Positions 8,026-17,076 of a stretch of DNA of 56,111 nucleotides are shown here, piece by piece. The position numbers were made by a program, and so were the translations under genes. The stretch spans positions 1 through 56,111 of the forward strand of contig VTTJ01000015.1 of the NCBI GenBank assembly GCA_008364785.1. Reading direction: 5' to 3'. Positions within the stretch are counted from its first letter, which is position 1, and every line of letters starts with the position of its first letter. The DNA is from Bacillus sp. BGMRC 2118. Lineage in GTDB: Bacteria > Bacillota > Bacilli > Bacillales > SA4. The notes beneath the pieces are model-generated. The model made no database searches and had not been told where the DNA came from. It saw nothing but the letters and a program-made list of their open reading frames with translations.

Positions 8026-8949
8026 TTATTCTTCGAATTGGTATAAAGGTGTGCTCAGGTATCTTTCGCCGTTACTTGGGATGATGGCCAGAACTTTTTT
8101 GCCTTTTCCTAATTCTTTTGCAACTTTTAGTGCAGCAAAAATTGCAGCACCTGAGGAGATACCACCAAGAATTCCTTCTTCACGTGCAGCACGTCTTGCA
8201 TAATCAAATGCTTCCTCATTCTTCACATGAATAATTTCATCATATAAGGAAGTATTTAGAACATCTGGTACGAAGTTAGCACCAATTCCTTGGATTTTAT
8301 GAGGACCTGGCTTACCTCCTGCTAAAATTGAAGAGTCAGCAGGTTCAACTGCATATAACTTAATAGTTGGGTAGTGTTGCTTCAATACTTCTCCAGCACC
8401 TGTAATTGTACCACCTGTTCCGATTCCTGCGATGAATGCATCTAGTTGGTCACCCATTTGCTCTACAATCTCAGGTCCAGTTGTTAAGCGGTGTACCTCT
8501 GGATTTGCTTCATTTTTAAATTGTTGAGGCATGAAATATCCCTTTTCTGTTGCCAGTTCTTCCGCTCTTTTTACAGCACCGTTCATTCCTTCTGGACCTG
8601 GTGTAAGTTCAATCTCAGCACCATATGCACGTAGTAGATTACGTCTTTCCATACTCATTGTTTCAGGCATTGCAACAATAAGTTTATATCCTTTAGCCGC
8701 CGCAACCATAGCTAAGCCGATTCCTGTATTACCACTAGTAGGCTCAATGATTGTGTCTCCTAGCTTTAATGTGCCATTTTTTTCAGCTGTTTCAACCATT
8801 GCTAATGCTATACGATCTTTCACACTACTTCCAGGATTCATATATTCTAGTTTTAAATAAACATCTGCCATTTCCTCGTCAACTAATCTGTTTAGTTTCA
8901 CCACAGGTGTTTTACCAATTAATTCATTAATCGAATCTGCTACTCTCAT
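8026..8949 (-). CDS. cysK: Cysteine synthase (O-acetylserine sulfhydrylase)
   Basis: PLP enzyme making cysteine from O-acetylserine and sulfide. The 307-aa protein has the PLP lysine in NPGSSVKDRIA (about residues 38-48), the substrate loop EPTSGNTGIGL (about 69-79), the phosphate-binding GTGGTITG (about 177-184) and the PLP-nitrogen serine in the C-terminal GGISSGAA/PSNGERYLST region. The start is the ATG 7 nt after GGGAG. It lies between the foldase gene and the folate operon, as in B. subtilis, and ends at a strong terminator. Confidence 0.96.
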   Translation of the reverse strand: MRVADSINELIGKTPVVKLNRLVDEEMADVYLKLEYMNPGSSVKDRIALAMVETAEKNGTLKLGDTIIEPTSGNTGIGLAMVAAAKGYKLIVAMPETMSMERRNLLRAYGAEIELTPGPEGMNGAVKRAEELATEKGYFMPQQFKNEANPEVHRLTTGPEIVEQMGDQLDAFIAGIGTGGTITGAGEVLKQHYPTIKLYAVEPADSSILAGGKPGPHKIQGIGANFVPDVLNTSLYDEIIHVKNEEAFDYARRAAREEGILGGISSGAAIFAALKVAKELGKGKKVLAIIPSNGERYLSTPLYQFEE

Positions 8950-9024
8950 TCATCTCACTCCCTAATACCTAGTATTTTTATAGGTTATATAAAGATTATC
9001 GTATAAGGATGTGAGATATGTCAA

Positions 9025-9936
9025 TTATTCAGCATCCTCATAAAACCATTCTACATCCGTTTCATTCCAAAATTGCTCAGCTGTAACTCTTCCTTCAATT
9101 TGTCCAAGTGCAAGTTGTCTCCTAATATGATTCTTTACATCTTCATAGGCATATTCCTTACCTTCAATAATTTCATGTAGGTAAACAATTGCAAACTCAT
9201 CTCCAACCTGCACCGGACCTTCAAATGTTGATGGTTTCATGGATGAGATTACATCCACATATTTATCCGGTAAGAAACCACTTTCCTTTGAAAGGTATCC
9301 TAAATCTCCGCCTTGATTAGATGAAAATTCATCAGTTGATTTCTCCATTGCTAAAACTGTGAAATCAGAACCATTGTTTAATTCTTCCACAACTTGGTCT
9401 GCCTCTTCTTTTGTTTTCACTGTAATATGTGATAAATGGTACGTAGTCGGAATTTTATAAAGACTTTCATTTTCCTTAAAAAACTTCTGAATATCTTCAT
9501 CTAAAATTGTAACGTCTCTCGTTAACATCTCTTCTAACAATATGTTGTATTCGATTTGCTTCTTCCAGTCTTCTTCATCTGTTAGCGTTTGATGATCAGC
9601 TGCATTGTACATTGCTTTAATCATCGTTAACTCCTGCTCAATTACTTCTTTACTTACTTTAATATTATATTTATCTGCAAGTTGATATATCACTTCACGA
9701 TTAATCACTTCACGAAGTGTATCTTTCCCATACAATTTTTCTAACCTGTGTAACCACTCTTGCCTTGTAATGTTGTGCTCCCCCACTGTTGCAACCACTT
9801 CATCTGTTGATGATGCAGTTTCTACAGAAGCAGGCACTTCAATTTTCTCCTTATTAAACCACATTGTAAGTGTCAGGCAGTTTGTTACAACTAAAACAAA
9901 TACAACAATCCATACCCCTTTGTTAGCCACGTTCAA
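9025..9936 (-). CDS. yacD: Membrane-anchored PrsA-like peptidyl-prolyl isomerase (YacD)
   Basis: A 303-aa extracytoplasmic protein. A short N terminus is followed by one hydrophobic segment (about residues 8-27) and a SurA-N-like chaperone region. A parvulin-type rotamase domain then runs from about residue 155 to 265, with YHLSHITVKTKEEAD and GGDLGYLSKESGFLP. No clear lipobox cysteine as in PrsA is seen, so it is probably an uncleaved membrane anchor. The start is TTG (9936) spaced well after GGGGAG; a GTG follows at codon 3. It lies between hslO and cysK, the position of B. subtilis yacD. Substrates are unknown. Confidence 0.85.
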   Translation of the reverse strand: MNVANKGVWIVVFVLVVTNCLTLTMWFNKEKIEVPASVETASSTDEVVATVGEHNITRQEWLHRLEKLYGKDTLREVINREVIYQLADKYNIKVSKEVIEQELTMIKAMYNAADHQTLTDEEDWKKQIEYNILLEEMLTRDVTILDEDIQKFFKENESLYKIPTTYHLSHITVKTKEEADQVVEELNNGSDFTVLAMEKSTDEFSSNQGGDLGYLSKESGFLPDKYVDVISSMKPSTFEGPVQVGDEFAIVYLHEIIEGKEYAYEDVKNHIRRQLALGQIEGRVTAEQFWNETDVEWFYEDAE

Positions 9937-9951
9937 CTCTCCCCGAATTTC

Positions 9952-10827
9952 TTAGTCTTGTGGTAATAATGATATAAGTTCTTCTCTATTTATATGATAA
10001 GTTTCATTGCAGAAATGACATTGTGCTTCAGCTTTTCCATCTTTCTCAATCATATCTTCAATTTCTTCCTTACCTAAACTCTTAATTGCATTTTCTATTC
10101 TTTCCTTTGAACATGGGCAATGGAAGGATATCGGCATTTTATCTAATACCTTTACATTTCCTTTACCTAATACTTCCTCTAAGATTTCTTCTGGTGATAA
10201 ACCTTTTTGAACAAGCTTTGAGATTGGTTCGATTGTTTGCAGTCTTTGTTCAATACTTGAGATCGTTTCTTCAGTCGCACCTGGTAAAAGCTGAATGATA
10301 AATCCACCTGAAGCTAAAATAGACTTGTCAGGGTTCACCAATACACCTACACCGACTGATGAATTAGTTTGTTCAGAGGTTACGAAGTAGTATGTAAAAT
10401 CTTCTCCCAACTCACCTGAAACAATCGGTGTTTGCCCACTAAAATGTTCACGTAAACCAAGATCTTTTACGACAGATAAATACCCATCACGACCAACTGC
10501 TCTAGCTACATCAAGCTTTCCTTGTTTATTTAACTCAAAATCAACATGTGGATTCGTAACATAACCACGGACACGCCCTGTTCCATCACTATCTACAATG
10601 ATGGCACCAATGGGACCGCCACCTTCAATCTTAATTGTTAGTTTATCATTACCCTTTAACATTGCACCCATCATTACACCTGCTGTCATCGCACGTCCCA
10701 ATGCCGCAGATGTAGTCGGCCACGTATCATGGCGTTTTTGAGCTTCACTTACTGTTTCTGTTGAACGCACTGCAAATGCTCTTACCTGTGCATCATATGC
10801 AAGAGCTCGAATTAAATAATCAGACAA
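9952..10827 (-). CDS. hslO: Redox-regulated chaperone Hsp33
   Basis: Holdase chaperone activated by oxidation. The 291-aa protein has the Hsp33 N-terminal domain (SDYLIRALAYDAQVRAFA, GRAMTAGVMMGAMLKGND). The zinc-binding redox switch is at the C terminus: CPCSK (CxC, about residues 237-239) and CHFC (CxxC, about 270-273). Translation appears to start at TTG 10827, 8 nt after AGGGG; the nearby ATG is out of frame. It follows coaX by 16 nt and is probably cotranscribed with it. Confidence 0.95.
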   Translation of the reverse strand: MSDYLIRALAYDAQVRAFAVRSTETVSEAQKRHDTWPTTSAALGRAMTAGVMMGAMLKGNDKLTIKIEGGGPIGAIIVDSDGTGRVRGYVTNPHVDFELNKQGKLDVARAVGRDGYLSVVKDLGLREHFSGQTPIVSGELGEDFTYYFVTSEQTNSSVGVGVLVNPDKSILASGGFIIQLLPGATEETISSIEQRLQTIEPISKLVQKGLSPEEILEEVLGKGNVKVLDKMPISFHCPCSKERIENAIKSLGKEEIEDMIEKDGKAEAQCHFCNETYHINREELISLLPQD

Positions 10828-10843
10828 AGTACATACCCCTTTT

Positions 10844-11617
10844 CTAGTCGTTCTTTTGGTTGCGTAAATAAATTAAATGTAATCCCTTTAGTGTTAGGAA
10901 TGGATCAATAATATCTATAATGTTTGATTCATTTGAAATCAATGCAGCCAATCCACCAGTTGCAATTACCTTAGGATTTGTTCCCGATTCTTCCTTCATA
11001 CGTCTGACGATTCCCTCAACTTGTCCAACATATCCATAAACAATCCCTGCCTGCATAGCTGTAACTGTGTTTTTACCTATTATCGTCTCTGTTCTCGCAA
11101 TCTCAATACGAGGTAATTTAGCTGCTTTAGAATAAAGGGCTTCAGTAGATATGCTAACACCTGGTGCAATTGCACCACCCATATATTCCTTGTCTTCATT
11201 TATGTAGCAATATGTGGTTGCTGTCCCAAAGTCTACTATGATTAATGGACTTCCATATTGAGCAATTCCCGCAACGGCATTTACAATACGATCTGCTCCC
11301 ACTTCACGCGGGTTTTCATATTTAATATTCAAGCCTGTTTTTATACCTGGTCCAACAACAAGTGGATTTAAATTGAAATACTTCTTACACATTCTTTCAA
11401 GTGCAAACATGATTGGTGGAACAACAGATGAAATGATTATTCCTGTAATATCTGAGTATGAAATGTTTTCATGTGCCAGCAGTGATTTAATGAGCATTCC
11501 ATATTCATCTTCCGTTTTATTACGGCTAGTTTCAATTCTCCAATGATATTTCAATGTATCTTGATCATAAACACCCAATACTGTATTTGTATTCCCTACA
11601 TCTAGTACAAAAATCAT
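10844..11617 (-). CDS. coaX: Type III pantothenate kinase
   Basis: First step of coenzyme A synthesis, in the ASKHA superfamily. The phosphate-binding DVGNTNTVLGVYD is at the N terminus. GVDRIVNA-like GADRIVNAVAG, DFGTATTYCYI and GGAIAPGVSIS follow, then a glycine-rich ATGGLAALI near the end. The open frame extends to 11656, but the ATG at 11617 has an AGAAGGTGA ribosome binding site and gives 257 aa, matching the B. subtilis enzyme (258). Confidence 0.95.
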   Translation of the reverse strand: MIFVLDVGNTNTVLGVYDQDTLKYHWRIETSRNKTEDEYGMLIKSLLAHENISYSDITGIIISSVVPPIMFALERMCKKYFNLNPLVVGPGIKTGLNIKYENPREVGADRIVNAVAGIAQYGSPLIIVDFGTATTYCYINEDKEYMGGAIAPGVSISTEALYSKAAKLPRIEIARTETIIGKNTVTAMQAGIVYGYVGQVEGIVRRMKEESGTNPKVIATGGLAALISNESNIIDIIDPFLTLKGLHLIYLRNQKND

Positions 11618-11712
11618 CGTATCACCTTCTAGTTTTCTCTTTTTAATTATTGCCAATCATTCTTCATCTTACCATAACTTCTAGCACTAAAACAGTTTTC
11701 CAACTCAGTGAT

Positions 11713-11738
11713 CTTTAAAAGGTAAGTACCTTTTAAAG
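11713..11738. repeat. Perfect 12-bp palindrome between ftsH and coaX
   Basis: CTTTAAAAGGTA (11713-11724) and TACCTTTTAAAG (11727-11738) are exact inverted repeats with a 2-nt centre. The element lies after the ftsH terminator and before the coaX ribosome binding site. It could be an operator for a dimeric regulator or part of the coaX promoter region. No T-tract follows on either strand that would make it a good terminator. Confidence 0.6.
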
Positions 11739-11743
11739 TAGTT

Positions 11744-11778
11744 CAAAAAAAAGAAGCTAAGGCAATTGCCTTAACTTC
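11744..11778 (-). terminator. ftsH terminator
   Basis: GAAGTTAAGGC pairs with GCCTTAGCTTC around a short loop and is followed by eight T residues on the minus strand. The stem begins at the ftsH stop codon itself. Confidence 0.88.
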
Positions 11779-13733
11779 TACTTTTCTTCTTCATCTTCCT
11801 TTTTTGAGTGAATGTTTACCTTTACATCATCTGACTTCGTTTCAGTCGGTACTTTTACGTCCACTGATTTAGTGTCAGTTGTTGATGAAGTTTCATTATT
11901 CTCTGGAAGCTTTCCATTATCATATAAATGCTTAATTTGAGCAGCATCTAACGTCTCAACCTCTAATAACGTTTGAGCAACAAGCTCTAATTTATCTCGG
12001 TTCTCTGTTAGTATTTTTCTTGCTCTTTCATACGAGTCTTTGATAAACGTTTGAATTTCAATATCAATTTCATACGCAATCTTATCACTGTAGTTTTGTT
12101 CGTTATGAATGTCTCTTCCAAGGAATACCTGGCCACCTTGTGCTTGACCAAACTGCAGAGGTCCAAGTTTGTCACTCATACCGTATTCAGTTACCATCTT
12201 ACGAGCAATACCTGTAGCGCGTTGGAAATCATTATGAGCTCCGGTACTTACTTCACCGAATACAATCTCCTCTGCCACACGACCACCCAATAGTCCTGTA
12301 ATTTTGTCTAACAGCTCTGGCTTTGTCATAAAGTAGCGGTCTTCTTTTGGAAGCATCACTGCATAACCACCAGCTTGCCCTCTAGGAACAATTGTTACTT
12401 TGTGAACTGTATCTGCTTCATCAAGAACCAAACCGATAATTGTATGTCCAGCTTCGTGATAAGCTACAATATTTCGCTCTTTCTTGGAAATAACGCGGCT
12501 CTTCTTTGATGGTCCTGCAATGACTCTGTCTGTTGCTTCATCAATATCATCAGGTTCAATTTGCTTCTTATTATGACGTGCAGCAACTAATGCTGCTTCA
12601 TTTAAAAGGTTCTCTAGATCTGCTCCCGAGAAGCCTGGTGTACGAGCGGCAATTGCTTTTAAATCAATCTTATCAGATAAAGGCTTGTTGCGAGCATGAA
12701 CTCGTAATACTGCTTCACGTCCTTTTAAGTCTGGGCGGTCTACCGTAATTTGTCTGTCAAAACGGCCCGGACGTAATAAGGCAGGGTCTAATATATCTGG
12801 GCGGTTTGTCGCAGCAACGATAATAATACCTTCATTAGCTCCGAAACCATCCATTTCAACTAGTAATTGGTTTAATGTTTGTTCTCTCTCATCATGACCT
12901 CCGCCAACTCCAGCTCCACGCTGACGTCCAACAGCATCTATTTCATCAATGAAGATAATACACGGTGCGTTTTTCTTAGCATTCTCGAATAAATCTCTTA
13001 CACGTGAAGCCCCTACACCGACAAACATTTCTACGAAGTCTGAACCACTGATTGAGAAGAACGGTACACCAGCTTCTCCTGCAACCGCACGAGCAAGTAA
13101 TGTTTTACCAGTACCAGGAGGTCCGACTAATAGAATCCCCTTAGGTATTCTTGCACCTAATTCAGCAAACTTTCGTGGATCTTTTAAGAACTCTACAACT
13201 TCTACTAATTCTTGCTTTTCTTCATCCGCTCCTGCTACATCCTTGAAGCGAACCTTTTTCTTTTCTTCACTATAAAGCTTAGCCTTACTTTTACCAAAGT
13301 TCATTACACGGCTTCCGCCACCCTGAGCTTGGTTTAATAAGAAGAAGAATAAGATGAAGATGATGACAAATGGGATAATTGACGTAAAGAATGTTACCCA
13401 TCCACTCGTTTCCTCTGCCGGTATAATCTTAACCTTTGCAGATCGAGCTAAATTTTCCACATGTTCTGCCATTTGTGGACTGTTATTCAAAATATGTGTT
13501 ACAAAGACTTGCTCTTCTTCCTTATAACTTTTCAGCTGACCACGTATTTCTAATACCGCAAGTCTAGGCTGAATGGTTATTTCCTTAACTTCTCCATCTT
13601 CTATGTACTGAGTCAACTGAGTATAATTTAATTCCTCAGTTTTTTGACCTGAACCATTGAAGAAGCTAACGACCCCTATTACAACTAAAAAGATTAATAA
13701 ATAAAAGATGGTATTACGGAAGATCCGATTCAT
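11778..13733 (-). CDS. ftsH: ATP-dependent zinc metalloprotease FtsH
   Basis: Membrane AAA+ protease for quality control and regulator turnover, needed for sporulation in B. subtilis. The 651-aa protein has two membrane segments (about residues 7-25 and 108-130) around an extracytoplasmic region. The AAA module shows Walker A GPPGTGKTLLARA (about 203-215), Walker B IIFIDEIDA and second-region-of-homology arginines RPGRFDRQ. The zinc site HEAGH lies at about residue 424. The C-terminal 35 residues are a charged, low-complexity tail. The ATG follows GGAGGAAAGAG. hprT and tilS lie upstream. Confidence 0.97.
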   Translation of the reverse strand: MNRIFRNTIFYLLIFLVVIGVVSFFNGSGQKTEELNYTQLTQYIEDGEVKEITIQPRLAVLEIRGQLKSYKEEEQVFVTHILNNSPQMAEHVENLARSAKVKIIPAEETSGWVTFFTSIIPFVIIFILFFFLLNQAQGGGSRVMNFGKSKAKLYSEEKKKVRFKDVAGADEEKQELVEVVEFLKDPRKFAELGARIPKGILLVGPPGTGKTLLARAVAGEAGVPFFSISGSDFVEMFVGVGASRVRDLFENAKKNAPCIIFIDEIDAVGRQRGAGVGGGHDEREQTLNQLLVEMDGFGANEGIIIVAATNRPDILDPALLRPGRFDRQITVDRPDLKGREAVLRVHARNKPLSDKIDLKAIAARTPGFSGADLENLLNEAALVAARHNKKQIEPDDIDEATDRVIAGPSKKSRVISKKERNIVAYHEAGHTIIGLVLDEADTVHKVTIVPRGQAGGYAVMLPKEDRYFMTKPELLDKITGLLGGRVAEEIVFGEVSTGAHNDFQRATGIARKMVTEYGMSDKLGPLQFGQAQGGQVFLGRDIHNEQNYSDKIAYEIDIEIQTFIKDSYERARKILTENRDKLELVAQTLLEVETLDAAQIKHLYDNGKLPENNETSSTTDTKSVDVKVPTETKSDDVKVNIHSKKEDEEEK

Positions 13734-13848
13734 CTCTTTCCTCCTCCCACAGCGAACAACTATAATAAAAATACTATCATAATGATATAATTCATTACAA
13801 ATGATTACATTTGTCCTAACTCTTTTAAAATACGCAAGATTTTACACA

Positions 13849-14391
13849 TTATGCATTTTGATATACTTCTGGCTTTAAAACTCCGATATATGACAAGTTA
13901 CGATACTTCTCCGCATAATCAAGACCATATCCTACTACAAACTCATCTGGAACTATAAAACCAATATAGTCAGCCTTGATATCCACCTTTCTGCCTGTAG
14001 GCTTGTCAAGAAGTGTGACAATCTTGATGGATTTTGCTTTACGGTACTTAAATAGCTCTACTAAATAGCTTAACGTTAAACCACTGTCAATAATATCTTC
14101 AATAATAAGAATGTCTCTTCCTTCAACCGACGTGTCTAAATCTTTAATGATTTTTACCTCGCCCGAAGATACAGTTGAATTCCCATAACTAGAAACATCC
14201 ATAAAATCCATCTCAAGGTGTGTATTTACTCGTTTTAGTAAATCACCCATAAATGGCATTGCACCCTTTAACACACCGATTGCTAACGGAAACTTGTCAG
14301 CATAATCCTTTGTAAGTATTTCTCCAAGTTCTTTTGCTTTTGCTTGTATTTCTTCTTCTGAGATTAAAACTTTTTCAATTTCTCCATGCAT
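13849..14391 (-). CDS. hprT: Hypoxanthine-guanine phosphoribosyltransferase
   Basis: Salvages hypoxanthine and guanine using PRPP. At 180 aa it is a standard HPRT, with the PRPP-binding signature ILIIEDIIDSGLTL (about residues 94-107), the flexible-loop SSYGNST and the purine-specificity region DEFVVGYGLDY. It follows tilS by 21 nt and precedes ftsH, the conserved tilS-hprT-ftsH order. In B. subtilis HprT and TilS jointly activate ftsH transcription; whether that holds here is inference. Confidence 0.96.
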   Translation of the reverse strand: MHGEIEKVLISEEEIQAKAKELGEILTKDYADKFPLAIGVLKGAMPFMGDLLKRVNTHLEMDFMDVSSYGNSTVSSGEVKIIKDLDTSVEGRDILIIEDIIDSGLTLSYLVELFKYRKAKSIKIVTLLDKPTGRKVDIKADYIGFIVPDEFVVGYGLDYAEKYRNLSYIGVLKPEVYQNA

Positions 14392-14412
14392 AATTACGGT
14401 CCTCCTAGATGT

Positions 14413-15798
14413 TCATCGCCTTTTATACTGCAATACTATGTATGATAACTGCGTGTTTTCTGATGTTTCAAACCTTGATTTTTTAAGTCCTGGTAACCAA
14501 AGAACATTTCCTTCACTATCCTCAACTACTGGCCATGAATCTCGATTATGAATCGGTATTTTTGCATCAATAAAGATATCTTTTATTTTTCGTGAACCAT
14601 TCATACCCTTTAATTGAATTTTGTCTCCGTGTCTTCGATTTCTCACAATCAAAGGAAATTCAATATCTAAAGGATTAATGATGAACTGATTGTGACTTAG
14701 CTGCCGCGGATAATCAGTCGTTTCTATAACTGATATCTCATCACCCGCTGGAAGCGAAACCTTGTCCCCTTTCCACAAAAAATACGAGTATGTATTTACT
14801 TTTTCCTCTTGGAACGTAAACATACAAAAATCATAAGACCTTTTCACAATTAACCCTTTTGGAAACGTTAAGTGCCCAGAAGGATGGCTGCTGGTAATTA
14901 AATGAAAAATTTGTTCAATATGTAAAGAACTTAAAGAACTCGGTAAAACATTATAAAGATAGTTTAATATTAGTTGAAGTCCTCTTCTTTGTAAAGGAAT
15001 AGGCTGATTACAGAAATCTGGTATTGAAATGACTAATTCTGTGGTACTTTTCCTTTTTATAACTGTATTCATACTTTTGATTGTTAATTCCTCTAAATAT
15101 GCTTGATCCTCCAGTTGTCTCTCACTAAATTGCTGGAACAAAGTATGTACGTTTGGATTCTCATTTTTCAAAAAGGGTAGTATTACCTTTCTGATTCTAT
15201 TTCTTGTATAGGTATCTTTTTCATTAGATGGGTCGAACCGTGGCTCAAGCTGATTCACTTCACAATATTGTAAGATTTCTTCCTTAGTAACAGGCAATAA
15301 TGGCCGGATTACATGGCCGTCTTCAAACGCGCGTTTTGCTTGAATACCTGCCATTGATTTTCCTGTTGCCCCACGCAACAACCTCATTAAAATGGTTTCG
15401 ACCTGATCATCACCATGATGAGCTAATGCTAAATAAGTTGCCGCATGCTTTTTCATAACTTCTGCAAAAAAGCGATACCGACATTCTCGTGCTGCAACTT
15501 GACTAGATAAATTTTGTTTTAATTGATATTCTGTCACATTGATTTGAGTTGTTTCACAAGGAATTTGGTGCTCATAACAATAATGCTCTACATACTTCAT
15601 TTCAGCCTTTGATTGTTCGCCTCTAAACATATGGTCAACATGGGCTGCTATAATTCGCCATCCCTCTTTTTCTTTTTGAGAGTAGAGATAGTGTAATAGT
15701 GCAAGAGAATCAGGTCCACCAGAAACACCTACAACAATGGTGGAATCTTTAGGAAGCAAATGATGTTTGTTTATAAAACTTTTTACCTTTTCAATCAT
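14413..15798 (-). CDS. tilS: tRNA(Ile)-lysidine synthase
   Basis: Modifies the wobble C of the tRNA-Ile CAU anticodon to lysidine, so that it reads AUA. The 461-aa protein has the PP-loop SGGPDSLALL (about residues 26-35), then AHVDHMFRGEQS and the LALAHHGDDQVETILMRLLRG segment (about 127-147) typical of TilS. C-terminal domains end in the RHGDKIQLKGMNGSRKIKDIFIDAKIP region. It is the first gene of the tilS-hprT-ftsH group. A repeat element lies directly upstream (15826-16009). Confidence 0.95.
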   Translation of the reverse strand: MIEKVKSFINKHHLLPKDSTIVVGVSGGPDSLALLHYLYSQKEKEGWRIIAAHVDHMFRGEQSKAEMKYVEHYCYEHQIPCETTQINVTEYQLKQNLSSQVAARECRYRFFAEVMKKHAATYLALAHHGDDQVETILMRLLRGATGKSMAGIQAKRAFEDGHVIRPLLPVTKEEILQYCEVNQLEPRFDPSNEKDTYTRNRIRKVILPFLKNENPNVHTLFQQFSERQLEDQAYLEELTIKSMNTVIKRKSTTELVISIPDFCNQPIPLQRRGLQLILNYLYNVLPSSLSSLHIEQIFHLITSSHPSGHLTFPKGLIVKRSYDFCMFTFQEEKVNTYSYFLWKGDKVSLPAGDEISVIETTDYPRQLSHNQFIINPLDIEFPLIVRNRRHGDKIQLKGMNGSRKIKDIFIDAKIPIHNRDSWPVVEDSEGNVLWLPGLKKSRFETSENTQLSYIVLQYKRR

Positions 15799-15825
15799 GA
15801 TAAGACCGTTCCGTTCTTTTTAAAT

Positions 15826-16009
15826 GGCTGTTTTCGTATAAATTGTTGCTTTCGTAAAAATCCCAAATCCCGGATTTTTACCATAGTATCTAGTTACTAG
15901 TATATATAAAGAGAGTCGCTCTTTTCTAATTCAACCTCATTTTGCTTCTAAAACTGGTTGTACACCCAGATTAATTGTACTAAAAGCAACAAAGTTTTAG
16001 AAAAGAGCC
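15826..16009 (+). mobile_element. MITE copy A (184 bp) with perfect 8-bp target duplication
   Basis: A non-coding element. Its left end GGCTGTTTTC and the reverse complement of its right end GGCTCTTTTC form terminal inverted repeats. The direct repeat TTTTAAAT flanks both ends (15818-15825 and 16010-16017). Inside are nested inverted repeats GTAAAAATCC/GGATTTTTAC and TTGTTGCTTT/AAAGCAACAA. It shares most of its length with copies C, D and E and its two end regions with F. It lies between tilS and yabT. Strand is the orientation reading GGCTG first. Confidence 0.85.
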
Positions 16010-16059
16010 TTTTAAATTTACTTATCATTATCGTATCATTTGATCTGTATTACACCAAG

Positions 16060-17076
16060 TTATATTAATTGACCGTACACATATAGGAAATATGCGCCTA
16101 ATAAAAAGACAAAAATGAGAATTGTTTCAAATACCCCTTTTTTTCCTTTCTTCTTTTTTACTATCTTTTGTCCTTTTCTTGTCATTGAAGCAGTAGGCTT
16201 TTGGTGCTTGGCTGGCTGCTGACTATAAGCTTTAGGCTTAGATTTTGTTGGAACAGAACGTGCATTACTCATAGCAGAGATCAAGTCTTTCCTCATATCT
16301 AATGCATTTTTATATTTTCCCTCAATAGCATACATTAAGACATGCTCAAACTTTTGAAGGGAGGAAGTGCTTGTTATGATATCTCTTAGTTGTTTCTCTC
16401 CACCTGAGGAACTTTTATTAAACCTTTTTTGCAAGGAAGCATTGATTATTATCATCGCAACAGCAAATAAATCATAAGAGGGTTCCGCGACTCTTGATCC
16501 TACCCCCCAGTAACCCCGATCAAAAAACTCGGTGAACTCTTTTATAGACCGACCTTGTACTGTTACCCCACCTACATCTAGCCACCTTACCTTAGGAGGT
16601 GGTCCTGTCACAAGCAAATTATCAGGCTTTAGATCACCGAATACCCAACCAGCTGAATGCAGCTTGTCTAAATCTTGTAAGAGTTGAGACGAAAGGATAC
16701 CGATCCACTCATTGCCTCTTCCATTTACAAATGTTAAAAATTCCTCTCCCTTTACATATTCCATTACATAAAAGGGAATGGTTACTCCTAATTCCGGGCG
16801 GAACCAATCATCAACATCTAGCAAAGAAGGCCCAAGTGTAGACTCTTGGACCTTTGAAAAGTGTCGTAATACATTTACTTCTGATGTAATTGACATATTA
16901 TTATCACTTAACTTAATTGCTACTAACCCCGCTGTACCACTGGCTAAATATACATATCCATTTGCTCCGTATCCTAATGGCTTTAAAATCCGATAAGACT
17001 GTTTATGCCACTTCCCAGTTATAACAGTGCCTGAAGAAGCTTTACATGCCGGATTCTTCAATGTATTGTTCATCAC
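16060..17076 (-). CDS. yabT: Membrane-anchored Hanks-type Ser/Thr protein kinase (YabT)
   Basis: A 338-aa Ser/Thr kinase. It has a glycine loop LGYGANGYVYLA (about residues 33-44), the ATP lysine in VAIKLS, the catalytic-loop aspartate in FGDLKPDNLL (about 147-156) and DVGG in place of DFG (about 167). A lysine-rich linker (KIVKKKKGKKG) leads to a C-terminal membrane helix (about 316-336). B. subtilis YabT acts during sporulation, binds DNA and phosphorylates RecA; that role is carried over by homology and synteny. It overlaps yabS by 35 nt. The start is GTG (17076) or the ATG one codon later. Confidence 0.9.
   Translation of the reverse strand: MMNNTLKNPACKASSGTVITGKWHKQSYRILKPLGYGANGYVYLASGTAGLVAIKLSDNNMSITSEVNVLRHFSKVQESTLGPSLLDVDDWFRPELGVTIPFYVMEYVKGEEFLTFVNGRGNEWIGILSSQLLQDLDKLHSAGWVFGDLKPDNLLVTGPPPKVRWLDVGGVTVQGRSIKEFTEFFDRGYWGVGSRVAEPSYDLFAVAMIIINASLQKRFNKSSSGGEKQLRDIITSTSSLQKFEHVLMYAIEGKYKNALDMRKDLISAMSNARSVPTKSKPKAYSQQPAKHQKPTASMTRKGQKIVKKKKGKKGVFETILIFVFLLGAYFLYVYGQLI

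Noticed and set aside
15826..16009. The dispersed repeats as CRISPR spacers/repeats or as a single regulatory RNA gene
   Set aside because: Copies are long, solitary, in both orientations and bounded by 8-bp direct repeats, which fits transposition and not an array or an orthologous RNA.
16060..17076. YabT as an inactive pseudokinase because DVGG replaces DFG
   Set aside because: The metal-binding aspartate is retained, as are the ATP lysine and catalytic-loop aspartate; I believe the same DVGG occurs in B. subtilis YabT, which is active.
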